A DNA stretch of 64,000 nucleotides from Siphonodentalium dalli (Eukaryota; Mollusca; Scaphopoda; Gadilida; Siphonodentaliidae): positions 161,407,465 to 161,471,464 of the forward strand of contig CP136068.1 of NCBI GenBank assembly GCA_032622095.1, written 5' to 3'. Positions 12,595 through 24,365 of the stretch are shown piece by piece (the first letter of the stretch is position 1; each line of letters opens with the position of its first letter). Position numbers and translations under genes: made by a program. A model generated the notes under the pieces. It worked only from the letters and a program-made list of their open reading frames with translations. It did no database searches and was not told where the DNA came from.

Positions 12595-12870
12595 AAAATG
12601 GGTTCGGTCCGAATCATTTTTTACTAAGTTATGACCCTTTTTACTTAGAATTTTCCAAATTTGAGATTTCTCGATAAATTTAAATTGGGCTGTTTGGTCT
12701 GAAGGAAATGTGTATGTTAGCTGTTTAGTGCCAAATACAGGTCTATACTAAGGGTTTGTTTCGAATAAGTTTTACTGAGTTCTGGCCCATTTTAGAGTAA
12801 GGATTTTCCAAATTTGAGGTTTCTGGATAACTCAAGTTTTGGTTATTTGATCGGAACCAAATTTGATGTA
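12595..12870. repeat. Diverged ~156-bp direct repeat pair
   Basis: The block gaattttccaaatttgag...tttctcgataa near 12649 recurs as ggattttccaaatttgag...tttctggataa near 12805. Each is preceded by actaagttatgaccc or actgagttctggccc. The style resembles the dispersed repeat at 37.5-37.8 kb, which has a similar spacing. Confidence 0.55.
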
Positions 12871-13564
12871 TGATTTTTCCAGTCATATTTTGTTACCAAG
12901 AAGACCCTTATCGCTTGTCCAGGATCATCTATAAATTCTGTCCTACTTTCTAGAAAGGCAATGCCCTAAATGAATCAAATTTAAAGGGGATATGTATATT
13001 ATTTAAAGGGGAATTGTGTCCTCAGTACGTATGTGGCTTATTTCATGCTGTATTAAATTGTAATGATGTTGAGAAAATACTATTGTATAAGTTACTTTAA
13101 TATAATAGTAAATAAAATGCCATACAAAAACACTCATTGTCGAAGCAGTCAGTTGCTATTTGCAATATTGAAATACAGTATATCGAGTTTGAATATACAA
13201 GCTCTGTTTAGTTGTTTTGAACAGAAAATTAGCTATGTGATTTTATTTATATATTACTTTTATAATAAAATACAGGTAGCCCACAATCGTGCTACAATAA
13301 AATAACCCAGTAAGTCATGAGTGTTTGTGAACCTGATTCTTTTCATGCAACTTTGTCTTGCGTGGGTTCGTGGAACTGGTTGTAATGAACATATTCTTTC
13401 TTAAACAATTAATGCATTTCTTTGCATATATATAGCATGGACACCAGTCAGAATAATTTTATTGGTGCCAACAACAATATCAGAAGGTGTATTAAACCAT
13501 TCGCAATGAATGTGTTATATAATTATTGTTTATTGACCTCCAAGTATGAAGAGCTAACGAGTTA

Positions 13565-14480
13565 TGTGGCTTATATTGACACGTATGAATACCTATACAG
13601 TGAAAAATGGGTGGCATACAAAGTCAAATATAACTCTTTTGAGTAGTACTCATTAGGGGCATTAGCCTAACCTGTATATGCAATGCGCTGAAAACAGTTA
13701 TTAGGGAGACATATATAACGAGCACGTACGTGTCTCCATAATCACGGTTTATCACCTATCAGTTAACTTGAGAAAGTTAATATTCCCACAATACCCGCGT
13801 GTGGCTTCTATATATATATATATGGACACGTATTTATATATATACAATAAATAAGTTGGTGGCAAACAAAGCCAAATATTACTCTTTTGAGTCGCAATCA
13901 TTGGGGATAATAACATAACGTGTACATATGCAATACGTTGCAGAAACATACATGCATGCTGGTTATCTTTGTCTCCTTAATAACGGTTTATTACGTATAA
14001 GTTAATCTGAGAAAGTTAATATTCCCACAATACCCATATAGTGGCTTCTATAGACACGTGTGTATATCAATACAGTAACAAATGAGTGGCATACAAAACA
14101 AATATAACACTTTTGAGTTGTAATCTTTAAGGACAATAACCTAACATGCATATGCAATGCGTTGAAATCCGTCAATATGGAGACACATATAACCAGCATG
14201 TACGTGTCTCCCTAATCATGGTTTATTACATATCAGTTAATTTGAGAAAGTTAATATTCCCAGTGTCCACTATGTGGCTTCTATGGACACGTATTTATAC
14301 CTATACAATAACAAATTGGGTGGCATACAAAGTCAAATATAAGTCTTTGAGTTGTCATCATTAGGGACAATAACCTAACGTGTATATGCAATGCGTTGAA
14401 AACAGTTATTGGGGAGACATATATAACCAGCGTGTACGTGTCTACCTAATCACAGTTTTTTTTACCTATCAGTTATCATT
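13565..14480. repeat. Four copies of a ~235-bp tandem repeat
   Basis: The mark acgtgtctcc (or a close variant) followed by a cggtttat block occurs near 13729, 13969, 14202 and 14437. The mark acacgta or acacgtg followed by a tata-rich run occurs near 13577, 13826, 14055 and 14287. Copies are clearly diverged. Small open frames here (for example 14146-14364) follow the repeat period. Confidence 0.75.
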
Positions 14481-15049
14481 TATTATATTAACTCGCCACG
14501 TTATAGTACGGGGGGAACAGTCATATTGTACTCCCAAATGTCATATTGGACTCCCGAGTGTACAATGCCACGTTATATTGGGACTCTGTGACGTAACGAA
14601 TTACCTATTGCGAAATAAACTGGTGAAATTGTGATGCGCGTACAACAGATTTAGCAAACGTTTCACTTCCGCGTTGAGTATTTTTTATTGCCGTGTTTAC
14701 CAGTTGTGTTTACTGTTCCAAATCAAATCATGCATACTGTGTGTTTCGTCATCACGGTTTCTACAAATAAAATGCGAGCGCACAATATCCATGTAACTTG
14801 TTAGTTTTTGATCATTCTACATTTATATTTATCTGATTTAAAAAATAAAACGATGAAAATACTAGGCACACACACACAGTAACATACTGGTATATAAGCC
14901 TTTTATCAAAGTCGGAAAAGGAGTAGAGATCACCCATGACTATCTTTAAACGATTTAGAATTTGGAAAGTTGACGCATAATTTGGTCGCCTATTATAAAA
15001 AATAACCAAAAACAACCTTGTCATCGATGACCTTTCACCTATTAAATGG
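14481..15049. other. No gene seen
   Basis: Contains a short tandem-like stretch near 14.52 kb (two gtca-tattg-actccc blocks) and a (CA)n run near 14.87 kb. Nothing coding was recognised. Confidence 0.4.
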
Positions 15050-15740
15050 CGATCGCGATCTTTAAAAAAAATCGTATTAGTAGCGAAAACAGGAATGCAT
15101 GTTTACATAGCACGTGTCTAATTATGCCAGCTAATGGGATTTTATATTCGAGAACAGTTGAAGCTGCTTTCACAGACCTGCGGCGGACGCACAAGGCCAA
15201 CGCTATCGGGTTTGTGGCTGACCACTGGCACTGCGCATAAACCGATAGCCACAGACACTGCACGCATGCGTCAGTCGCAGGTCTGTGAAATCAGCTTTAA
15301 CTTCAGACAGACAAAATTGCGACTACGACCTCCAAGTCATCTGGCCATGTGAAAAGGTTCCAAACAATTATGTTTCGAGTGAAAAGGTCAGAGGTAGCAA
15401 ATTACTCTAAATGACGCGGAACGTGAAATGTTGACGCATCATTTTGTCGCATATTGCAATTTTAGAAGATATGAACACTTCAATTAAAACAAGTTGTAAA
15501 TTTTCAATGATCTTCCCACAACAATCATGTGATCGATTTTGCAAAAAAAATGTATTGGTAATCGCATTAGCTCAAATATGACTGTACGATTACACACCAC
15601 ATGTCCCAATTAGGCCAGATAAAGGGATTTTATAATCGACAACGGTTAAACCACAAGACAGACCACCACACTGTTGGTCCAACCAAATTGCGACCACGCC
15701 CTTTAGGCCATGTGTACGTGTGAACGGGTCCCAACCCATA
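15050..15740. repeat. Diverged direct repeat pair around a fold-back
   Basis: Blocks at about 15110-15360 and 15600-15740 share, in order, gccagctaatgggatttta versus gccagataaagggatttta, then caaaattgcgactacgacct versus ccaaattgcgaccacgccct, then ggccatgtg and a ggttcc or gggtcc end. The first copy carries the fold-back at 15157-15301; the second lacks its right arm. Confidence 0.55.
15157..15301. repeat. Multi-stem inverted repeat
   Basis: The outer arms are 15157-15182 (gttgaagctgctttcacag and on to acctgcg) and 15276-15301, complementary at about 23 of 26 positions. A second inner pair is gctatcgggttt (15202-15213) and aaaccgatagc (15239-15249). Together they could fold as a long stem with an inner stem. 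Function is unknown; a non-autonomous fold-back element is the plainest reading. Confidence 0.55.
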
Positions 15741-16016
15741 TTCTTGCATATGGCGAAGTCCACCCGTTATGTGTGTACACCTCCTTTGGTAAGAAATACT
15801 GCTGACCTTGTGATTTTGATTGCGAATTATAAATGTTATACCTAAACAGAATACAACCAAAGCATATTATGCAATCTGATTGTTAACATTTATGAGGCCT
15901 GATAACCCTGACTAGATCACAGGACGTATAACTGTTATATTTATATATTTACATACACCTGATATCTCTTCCGATTTCCCCATAGCGTTACGGTAGACAC
16001 GCCCCTTATTCAATGC

Positions 16017-16072
16017 GTTCATAAATCTATGAACGTAACGTCACGTTCAATGTCGTTCATAGGTTTATGAAC
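16017..16072. repeat. Pair of 18-bp imperfect palindromes
   Basis: gttcataaatctatgaac (16017-16034) and gttcataggtttatgaac (16055-16072) are each near-palindromic and are also complementary to each other at 16 of 18 positions, so they can pair across a ~20-bp spacer. Confidence 0.5.
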
Positions 16073-16264
16073 ACATTGTTCCCGGAAATCACCGGGGATT
16101 GTCGGAAATTACCGACTGCTTGAGTAACTAGTCAGCCAATACGCCAAGGATTTGATAGCAAACAATATGTAATCGAGGTTCACGATTGGATGGCTTGTGG
16201 CATCTGATCGCGAGCACGGGTGGCACAAGATGTTCGGTTGACTATCAGAATGTTGGTTATCATA

Positions 16265-16440
16265 TAATTCCATAATATGTCAAATATAGCGAATTATCGA
16301 AATATGAAATACAACGAAAAAGCGAAATATGAAAATACAGCGAAATAGCACGAAAAATCGAAATAGGAAAATACAGCGAAATAGAGAAATAGGGCAAAAT
16401 ATAGAGCAAAATATAGAAATAGGAAATTATTTTTATAAAC
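16265..16440. repeat. Purine-rich minisatellite-like tract
   Basis: Irregular repeats of units such as gcgaaatatgaaaatacagc and gaaataggaaaatacagc. The open frame on the minus strand (a Tyr/Ile/Ser/Phe-rich peptide) is a product of this composition. Confidence 0.6.
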
Positions 16441-16589
16441 GAAATAACGGACATATTTGAAAAAAGTGTTTTTGACTTAATAACGGACATATTTGGAGAA
16501 GTGTTTTAAAGAGCGTAAGTATATAAATATGAATAATAAACGGCGGACTCAACGTGGTCATGGGTTTTGACTGCGATAAAAAATCAGCA

Positions 16590-17110
16590 AACTCCGCATG
16601 AACCGGGGTGGGGGTGAAAAAATTTCTTCCGGCACGTATGCCGGGGTGGGTGGGTGGTCAAAGCCACCAACAAGCAATTTTTTCCGCAACTAAAAAATAA
16701 ATTTCCTGCTTGTTTTTAGTGTTTTGGCAATGAGTTGGGCTTCAAAACCACTTTGAATCAGTTTGAATGAGAGAAATAATGTAATTCTAACTGGTAAACT
16801 GACTGAAGGCAGTTATCGTGTTGTATTTTGTTGCAAATTTTGAAATCCAAGATGGCCGCTGGCAGCCATGTTTTTTTGGCCGAATGACCTCAAAATTACT
16901 CATTCCTATTTACATGTCCATGTTAACATCCATGATAAATAGTATGCACAGAAATTCATATACAGCTGTTTACAGTGAATTTCCCCCCGCAAATCTCTGT
17001 TTTAGTGTTAAAAGGGGGGTGGGTGTCAAAAAAATGGTCGGAAAAAACTGCCGAAAACGGAAAAAAAATTGGCGGTGGGGGTGGGTGGGTACAAAAAATG
17101 ATCGAAAGGG
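16590..17110. repeat. G-rich dispersed repeat with quadruplex-type runs
   Basis: Two blocks carry ggggtgggtgggtgg (near 16643) and gggggtgggtgggt (near 17077). The first is next to ggcacgtatgccgg, a form of the ggcacgtatgat mark at the ends of the element at 18.57-20.05 kb. They look like a degraded copy of that element. Between them lies a ccaagatggccgctggcagcc block shared in inverted form with the 53-kb repeats. Confidence 0.5.
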
Positions 17111-17623
17111 AAAAAATGCCATATATGGATAGCATACACACACTGTTTACATTTAAAACAATTACATGTTTCTGAAATACGCTCAAATTCTTTCATCCTA
17201 TCTGTGGTTCTACGTAACTATGGGTGAGAATTTCACACTATATGTGCCATGAATCTGAATGAGCTAAGATCGCATGTAGTAACATCATGATTTATAATGG
17301 AATATGCAATGGTTTGAATGTAATCAATTTCAATTGGGGGAGGGTCCGGGAGGGTGCCCGAGATCTTTTTTTGGATTTACAGCTGGGAGTTACCGTTCAA
17401 ATCTCGAGATTAACGGGGTCTTTATTGGTGTTATATGGTGCTGACAGGTTCATTTAATGAAAAAATTACGATTAGCCAATTAAGCTGGATAAACAACACA
17501 TGTGGCGGCACACGTCGGTTTCATTTGCGGCCCAACCAAATATACCACATGTAATTTCATTAGGTTGTCGCTTGAGGGACCTAGCAGCAATAATACGCGT
17601 CGTAGCATTGATCTTGATTACGA

Positions 17624-17632
17624 GCACTTTTG
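17624..17632. other. Left 9-bp target duplication, GCACTTTTG
   Basis: The same nine bases occur immediately outside the other end of the element, at 20606-20614. Confidence 0.85.
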
Positions 17633-17687
17633 GGGTCCGTGAAGTTGGATCGAAGTTCGAAGTTCGAAATTCGGTGGAGATTCGACC

Positions 17688-18590
17688 CCCACTTTTGTTT
17701 GCCTCAAATGCATTGTTGTGTTCCAATTCGTGCTCCCCTGCTCGAATTTTGGGTCAAAAGTTATTTTTTTTCACTTTTTCTGAGATACTGCTGGACTTGG
17801 AAAATTTAGCCACGGCGCTGGACTTAGAAAATTTGGCCTTCAATATTAAGGTGCCGAAGGGAAGTGGCATTATTTATGGCTGGATTGAGCTGAAATTTGG
17901 TATGTTTGATACTTTCCATAAGAGAATCAAGCAAACTAACGCTCAGCTTCGAGAAATTACTCGATCTATAGGTTTGAATTTCAATCTGAATTTCAATCTG
18001 GGCGAATTTCGATCTGGATTGAAGTTCGAAATTCAGATTGAAATTCGACCCCCACTTTTGTTTGCCTCAAGTGCATTGTTGTGTTCCAATTCGTGCTCCC
18101 CTGCTCGAATTTTGGGTCAAAAGTGATTTTTTTTTCACTTTTTCTGAGATACTGCTGGAATTGGAAAATTTAGCCACGGCGCTGGACTTAGAAAATTTCG
18201 CCTTCAATATTAAGGTGCCGGGGGGAAGTGGCATTGTTTATGGCTGGATTGAGCTGAAATTTGGTATGTTTGATTCTTTCCATAAGAGAATCAAGCAAAC
18301 TAACGCTCAGCTTCGAGAAATTACTCGATCTATAGGTTTGAATTTCAATCTGAATTTTAATCTGAGCGAATTTCGATCTGGATTGAAGTTCGAAATTAAG
18401 ATTGAAATTCAAACCTATAGATCGAGTAGTTTCTCGAAGCTGAGCGTTAGTTTGCTTGATTCTCTTATGGAAAGTATCAAACATGCCAAATTTCAGCTCA
18501 ATCCAGCCATAAACAATGCCACTTCCCTTCGGCACCTTAATATTGAAGGCCAAATTTTCCAAGTCCAGCAGGGGGGGGGGGGGTCGGAAA
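17688..18590. repeat. 363-bp tandem duplication plus inverted third copy in the left arm
   Basis: The mark cttttgtttgcctcaa occurs at about 17691 and 18054 (363-bp period). The half-unit 18210-18395 is then repeated in inverted order at about 18405-18575, giving a near-perfect palindrome of ~180-bp arms. The same unit appears inverted again at 20060-20500. In all four copies one frame stays open through the block ending ...LREITRS. Confidence 0.8.
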
Positions 18591-20048
18591 CAAATTCCAG
18601 GCACGTATGATGGGGTGGGTGGGTGGGTGTCTCTCGGGTCCAAAAAGCAGTTTTTTCCATGTGCCAAATTTTGTTTCCATTCCTGCTATTGAGTCTTATT
18701 TTGATGTGTTTTGAACAGAAACAGGTCATATATAGTTAATAGTAATGCTATACTATATATAGAGGTTATCAGTAGTTGGATCAGTTGCACAATGGCCAAC
18801 AATAACCCAAATTCAACTTGATAGAACTAGAAACTGCGCTATTGGAAAATTAAATTTAATCAGGATTCCATCTACTGATACAACAAAATAAGAATAACTA
18901 TGCAGAACTCAGCTGAAAATAAGCAATAAAATGAAAGCACATTTGACCATATGAGACATGGAAATAAAGATATAATAAATAATGGAATAAAATAGACTTT
19001 TGACAACATAAAACATAAAATCTTAACAAATAAATTGAAGACCAGCCGGGCCAGCTTGAACAATTTCAAATTGTTTTCCAAGTTAATGTGGATCAGCTTG
19101 TAATGTTGATCACAGTAACAAAGATTTTATCGTCACTGATATCGTGAGCAAAAAAGAAGTGAGATTGGGCTATCCATGCATATTATTCCCAATTATTACG
19201 AAGCCTATTACTTCAAGCAGTGGCTACCAGCCTGTCATTACACGCTATAACATGTTTCCTCAGTTCTGGTTCCTGAGATGCACCAAGAAGAGACACGCGG
19301 GTATATCATGGTTGTGTTTGGTATTAGCATTATTCTTCAAACTGGGATAAACCAGCAATACAGTAATGAACTAATTAAACGTTTCCATAACCACAGCAGA
19401 ATAATGGGTAATTTTTTCAGGGGAGAGCTTTCCGATGAATGACAACAAGCCATATTTCCAACTAAATCCTGAAAAATTACCCATTATTTTGCTGTGGTTA
19501 TGGAGTCAATTAATTAGGGCATTACTGTATATCACATAGCAAATATCAAAATATCAAATAATCTGAAATTTGTTGTACCGGTACCATGTATTCTGTAGAA
19601 TACTCAAATGTGATTATGTGACTAGATCATGTGACTATATATTATGAAAATGAATGTTAATACAAACTTTGGCACTCTGCCTATATATCCCTAGAAATGT
19701 GATTATGTTGACACATTTCTTGATTAATGACACTTATATGATAAATTCCAATAGTATCGTTATCTCATTATGCACTGTTCTATTCAAATATCGCGCAATA
19801 AATTATGATAATGCAGGATAATCAGCTATTTGGTTGCTCAGTTGATAATTTTCTCAAATTTAGGGGGGTGGGTATCCAAAACTGACAGGAAAAAAATTCT
19901 GAAACGGAAAAAAAAAGGGTGGGTGTCCAAAATTGCCTGGAAAAAAAGGCCGGAAACGGAAGAAATTGGGTGGGTGGGTCCCCCGAGGCCGGAAAAAATT
20001 AAAATGATCATACGTGCCTGGAAATTTTTTCCGACCCCCCCCCCCCTG
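18569..20048. mobile_element. hAT-like non-autonomous element nested in the outer element
   Basis: The left end is CAG, a run of G, then tcggaaacaaattccaggc and acgtatgat. The right end, reverse-complemented, is CAG, a run of G, then tcggaaaaaatttccaggc and acgtatgat. The terminal CAGGG and a 7-8-bp imperfect flanking repeat (agtccag versus agtccat) fit the hAT style. The host sequence ccaagtccagcagtatctcag, intact in the copy at 20.40 kb, is split here, which confirms the insertion. Both ends carry gggtgggtgggt-type runs that can form quadruplexes. No transposase is seen. Confidence 0.65.
19361..19527. mobile_element. Tc1/mariner-like MITE (innermost insertion)
   Basis: A 167-bp near-palindrome has ~62-bp arms. 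It starts cagtaatgaactaattaa and ends ttaattagggcattactg, and both borders are TA (19359-19360 and 19528-19529). TA duplication with long inverted arms fits a mariner-type MITE. It sits inside the hAT-like element. Confidence 0.75.
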
Positions 20049-20605
20049 AGTCCATCAGTATCTCAGAAAAAGTGAAAAAAAATCACTTTTGACCCAAAAT
20101 TCGAGCAGGGGAGCACGAATTGGAACACAACAATGCATTTAAGGCAAACAAAAGTGGGGGGTCGAATTTCAATCTGAATTTCGAACTTCAATCCAGATCG
20201 AAATTCGCCCAGATTGAAATTCAAACCTATAGGATCGAGTAATTTCTCGAAGCTGAGCGTTAGTTTGCTTGATTCTCTTATGGAAAGTATCAAACATACC
20301 AAATTTCAGCTCAATCCAGCCATAAACAATGCCACTTCCCTTCGGCGCCTTGATATTGAAGGCGAAATTTTCTAAGTCCAGCGCTGTGGCTAAATTTTCC
20401 AAGTCCAGCAGTATCTCAGAAAATGTGAAAAAAATAACTTTTGACCCAAAATTCGAGCAGGGTAACACGAATTGGAACACAACAATGCATTTGAGGCAAA
20501 CAATAGTGGGGGTCGAATCTCCACCGAATTTCGAACTTCAATCTAACTTCACGCGAATCTCCACCGAATTTCGAACTTCGAACTTCGATCCAACTTCACG
20601 GACCC

Positions 20606-20614
20606 GCACTTTTG
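20606..20614. other. Right 9-bp target duplication, GCACTTTTG
   Basis: Perfect copy of 17624-17632 directly outside the right terminal repeat. Confidence 0.85.
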
Positions 20615-22700
20615 AGGAGCTTTCTTAATCTTCAAGTATTTTTCGCAAATTGCCCAGACCATCTGGTGTGTTAAACTCTTCCCTAAACCGAAATGAGGCC
20701 AGTCCGTCCCATTTAAATCACGCGAGGTGGCTTCGCGCGCAACGGAAACGTCTCATGCTGTGAACCATGTATGAATTTACCAGTATTACTAAACTGAATT
20801 CCAAGATAATTTTATTCATTAACAGCTTCTGACACTTGGGAGTAATGGGAGCCAAATCTGACTGGTTACACAAATCAGTACAATCATATATATAATCTTA
20901 CTACCGGCTCTGGTGTACTTCCGTACACAAAACTACACAATAATTGTTTAAATACAAGCACCATCGGTCTCTATTGGCACAATTCAAGTACAATTGCATT
21001 TTAGATTGGAATTTACGAAACTATTCATACATATAAAGCTGGACATCAATATTGGAACACACACAGGATAAATTTCTATCAGGCTAATTGATAACCTTAT
21101 ATCGAGTTACAACAAACGAGGCCGCATCGACAAGTTCGTGGCATCTGTGCACTGGCTGATTTATTACCTCTTGCGTGATGAGGTGAAATCAAAGAGATAC
21201 CGATACCGGATATGGCATTAATTTGTCCATACATTAGGAAGAAAATTCCAGGGATATACATGTACGATGGGTTCTTCTCAGAAGATAGCAGTCATTCTAC
21301 TTACATATTTGGGACTGGCCACGACTGCTACAGTTACCATTCTGTAGTCGATCCCAGTCTATCTGCTATATTTTCATGGCAATTACTTTACTTAATGCGT
21401 GTTAATCGTCGATAATCGTTCTTGGCTGCGTGGTATTCTCGTGGTGATTCCTTTGTGCGATTGGCAGCATCATTTTATTTAACGGAAATTTTATCGAAAT
21501 TCAACCCGTCGATTGTAAAAATTGGCCCAAAGAAAGTAAAGATACCAATATACCGCGATTACTCATAAAAATATGTTATATTGTGTGTGCTATAAAATAT
21601 GCATATGTGCATATATATGAAATTACTTTGATACTAACAATTCTTGAAAATTTTATTAATTGTTGAAAATGAGCATTTTAAATTAAATTTGGAAAAACTA
21701 AATTTTATTTATATAAATTTTGATCCCAGTTTTCAAAACAAATTAATTTAAATTTAAAACTTTAGTTACGTTTTGGACATTAAATTAGATATTTTAAAGT
21801 GATCTGAAACACTCCGGTAGGGTGATGAAATAGAAATGGAGAATATCTTGCTGAAAGTAGTTATTTTTACAAATATTATATCCAAATTGACAGAACACAC
21901 CGTAATTCTTATATATATGCATTAAATACAGTGACCCCCCGATGGCGAAATCATTTGTGTTAATTTACCGCCGATAGATGCGTCCCGAATCGGGAAGTAA
22001 ATATTTACAATTGAGCGTATAATATAGTAGTTCAGACGATGTTTTCTATGAAGTGGTACGGTCGATTTGTTTGAGATTTTCGGCAATGTTAGTAGAATTC
22101 ATACATCCCCTCATGGCATAGCGCATGCATACTAACTAATCAGTTTCACGCGTCCGAACAAGTGCATAATATGTCTTTAACTTATGAATCTTTGTAATGT
22201 TATATCCAATTTTTCAGCCATTTGTTAGAACACGATATCGCCGCACAAACTACCGAAACCATTTGCGTACATGTAATATGAACAAACACAAGAAAATAGT
22301 AATGCCAACTAAAATAAAATGCGACAACAAAACATGACATGGATATAAAGGCCATAGACACAGATAAACAAATATGATATATATATATAATTCAATATAT
22401 GAAATTGTTTTTTATTATAAAAGATTTTATCTGACAATTCTGTATTCATTGACGCTAAGACCACGCAGGCTATGGTCTTACAATCTCGTCCAAATACGGA
22501 TACGATAGGCGAGAATCGCATGCGTTTTGATATGTCGATGCCGTCTGGAGAGTTTGGCGGGACCAGCATCCCGTCTCGATTTGCTCAGTCTACCCTTGAT
22601 GCTACAAAGTGGTAGCCGCGGGCGCTTATATATAGAGTTGTTTTTATGAGCCATCAGGCCCCCGCGGCCTTTTGAATTTTGTGTTTCCTAACAGGTCTTA
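20615..22700. other. No gene seen
   Basis: AT-rich DNA. An 86-codon open frame on the minus strand (22309-22569) follows a TATATATAAG-type box near 22.63-22.64 kb but has no recognisable domain. Nothing else is supported. Confidence 0.4.
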
Positions 22701-22709
22701 GACAGTGCC

Positions 22710-23390
22710 GTCCGCCTCCCCCAAGCCCACCCACCCTAAAAGTGATTTTTCCTATAGTGTTTTTGAAACGTGTCTCTTTGTGGTGTCATTCTTTTGGTAT
22801 GATTTTTTACTAAATAACGGGTATGTTAGAGTTACATTTCTTTGAATTTTACAATCGAAACATATTCGCATGCGATGCTGAGTCACGCGGGACACGGCAA
22901 ACTAAATCGCGCGCAAATTGGCTTGCGATTTTTCAGCATCCCACCCCATTTGGCATGCGATAGCGTTTGTACTAGGTGGACCACGTGCGATTTTTCCGTG
23001 TTTTTTCCGTGTTAAAATGTTGGCCACGCGTGGTTTTGAAAACACCACGGGCCTTGTATACTGTGGTTGACACATCTTGACTTCTAGAATATACCGTGGC
23101 GCATCCATTCTAACAATACCCCTCTCCCAATCATGTTGATTTGCTATAGTGAACAGTCATTGAAGTTTTAACTAATCTAGCCGAAATGTAGGCTAAGCGT
23201 TTTTTGGAATGCGTAACCGTCTATGACGTGTCATCGGTCGACCCCATTCATGACTGCTTTGATGGATACGCTCACAGTATGTAGCCCACCACGCATGTGT
23301 ACCGTCATGTATCAATCACCATAACGAATGCAAATTTAGCCCTCCCCGGTACTTGTAATTTAACAGAACCCAGCTGTTCGAAGCCAAAGT
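22710..23390. other. No gene seen; C-rich fragment at the start
   Basis: The cccacccaccc stretch near 22.73 kb looks like a scrap of the G-rich repeat on the other strand. The rest has no recognisable content. Confidence 0.4.
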
Positions 23391-23399
23391 TAAACTATC

Positions 23400-24365
23400 T
23401 CTTAATTGCTGATTATTAGTGCCTCTTCAAAACCATTATAGGTAAACAAAACCAATCCCGTGACATTCCCTGCGTCATGTCACTTTTTTGCATCAATTTC
23501 TCCACATATCTCCATGAAATAATAATAAACGCTCTTTAATGATTGTATATCAATGAAATCATCTGAGGTCAAAGACGCCTATCACGTGAAATCACCTGGT
23601 CGGGTGATTCATCTGTACCAATTTTTCTTCATATACTTTGAGCCTATAGCGAATGCCTTCATTGCTCGCATTTGCCCATTAAAGTCGTCTGAGATCAACG
23701 GCATCCGGATAGAGTTAATTTTTTTCTTTTAATTGCTAATTATTAGTGCATCTTTAAATCGTGTGAGGTCAACACACCCACTCCTTTGACACGCCCTGCG
23801 TCATTCCAGTTTTGTCACAAATTTCCCCCACTCATCTTCAGGAATGAAAATAAACGCTCTTTATTGATTATATGACTATGTAAGTCATCTGAGGTCAAAG
23901 ACGCCTATTGCGTGACAACCACCTGGTCGGGTGATTCATCTGTACCAGTTATCCCAAATTATACTTTGAGCCTATAACTAACGCTCTTTATTGCTCACAT
24001 TTGTCCATTAAAATCGTCTGAGATCAGCGGCATCCGGATAAAGTTACATTTATCTTTTAATTTCTTATTATTAGTGCATCTTTAAATAATTTGAGGTCAA
24101 CAAACCCATTCCCTTGACATGCCCTGCGTCATTCGACTTTTGTCACCAATTTTCTCACATATCTTCTGGAATGATGATAAACGCTCTTTATTGATTATAT
24201 ACCCATGTAAGTCATCTTGGGTCGAAGATGCCTATCGCGTGACATTCATCAAGTTGGGTGGTTCATTTGTACCAATTTTCCTACAAATACTTTCAACTTA
24301 TAAAGAACGCTCTTTATTGCTCAAATTTGACCCTTAAAGGCGTCTGAGGTCAACGGCATCTATAC
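23400..24365. repeat. Three copies of a ~325-bp tandem repeat
   Basis: aaacgctcttta marks occur near 23527, 23851 and 24179 (periods 324 and 328). Each unit contains the paired blocks aagtcatctgaggtcaaaga and aaa-cgtctgagatcaacggc, so it is itself a duplicated ~150-bp half-unit. Copies are moderately diverged. Confidence 0.8.

Larger units (their letters stand above)
17633..20605. mobile_element. Non-autonomous Mutator-like element (outer shell of a nest)
   Basis: The left end begins gggtccgtgaagttggatc and matches the reverse complement of the right end over 52 consecutive bases. After that the right arm carries an extra ~40-bp partial duplication, and the similarity then resumes for several hundred bases. 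A perfect 9-bp direct repeat flanks both ends. Long terminal inverted repeats with a 9-bp duplication are the mark of Mutator-like elements. There is no transposase. The interior is interrupted at 18569-20048 by another element. Open frames of 190-208 codons at 17.5-18.6 kb lie in its terminal repeats and read the same peptide in each copy because the copies are near identical. Confidence 0.8.

Noticed and set aside
16260-16490. Minus-strand Tyr/Ile/Phe-rich membrane-like peptide
   Set aside because: Product of a purine-rich minisatellite; no start context or conservation.
17500-18667. Long open frames (190-208 codons plus, 159 codons minus) as protein-coding genes
   Set aside because: They lie in duplicated and inverted terminal repeats of a transposon, are open on both strands because the repeat is palindromic, and lack any known domain. 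Kept only as a finding on frame conservation.
22309-22650. Minus-strand 86-codon gene with a TATA box
   Set aside because: A TATATATAAG box lies upstream, but the peptide turns into low-complexity Tyr/Ile-rich sequence and shows no domain; chance in AT-rich DNA is likely.
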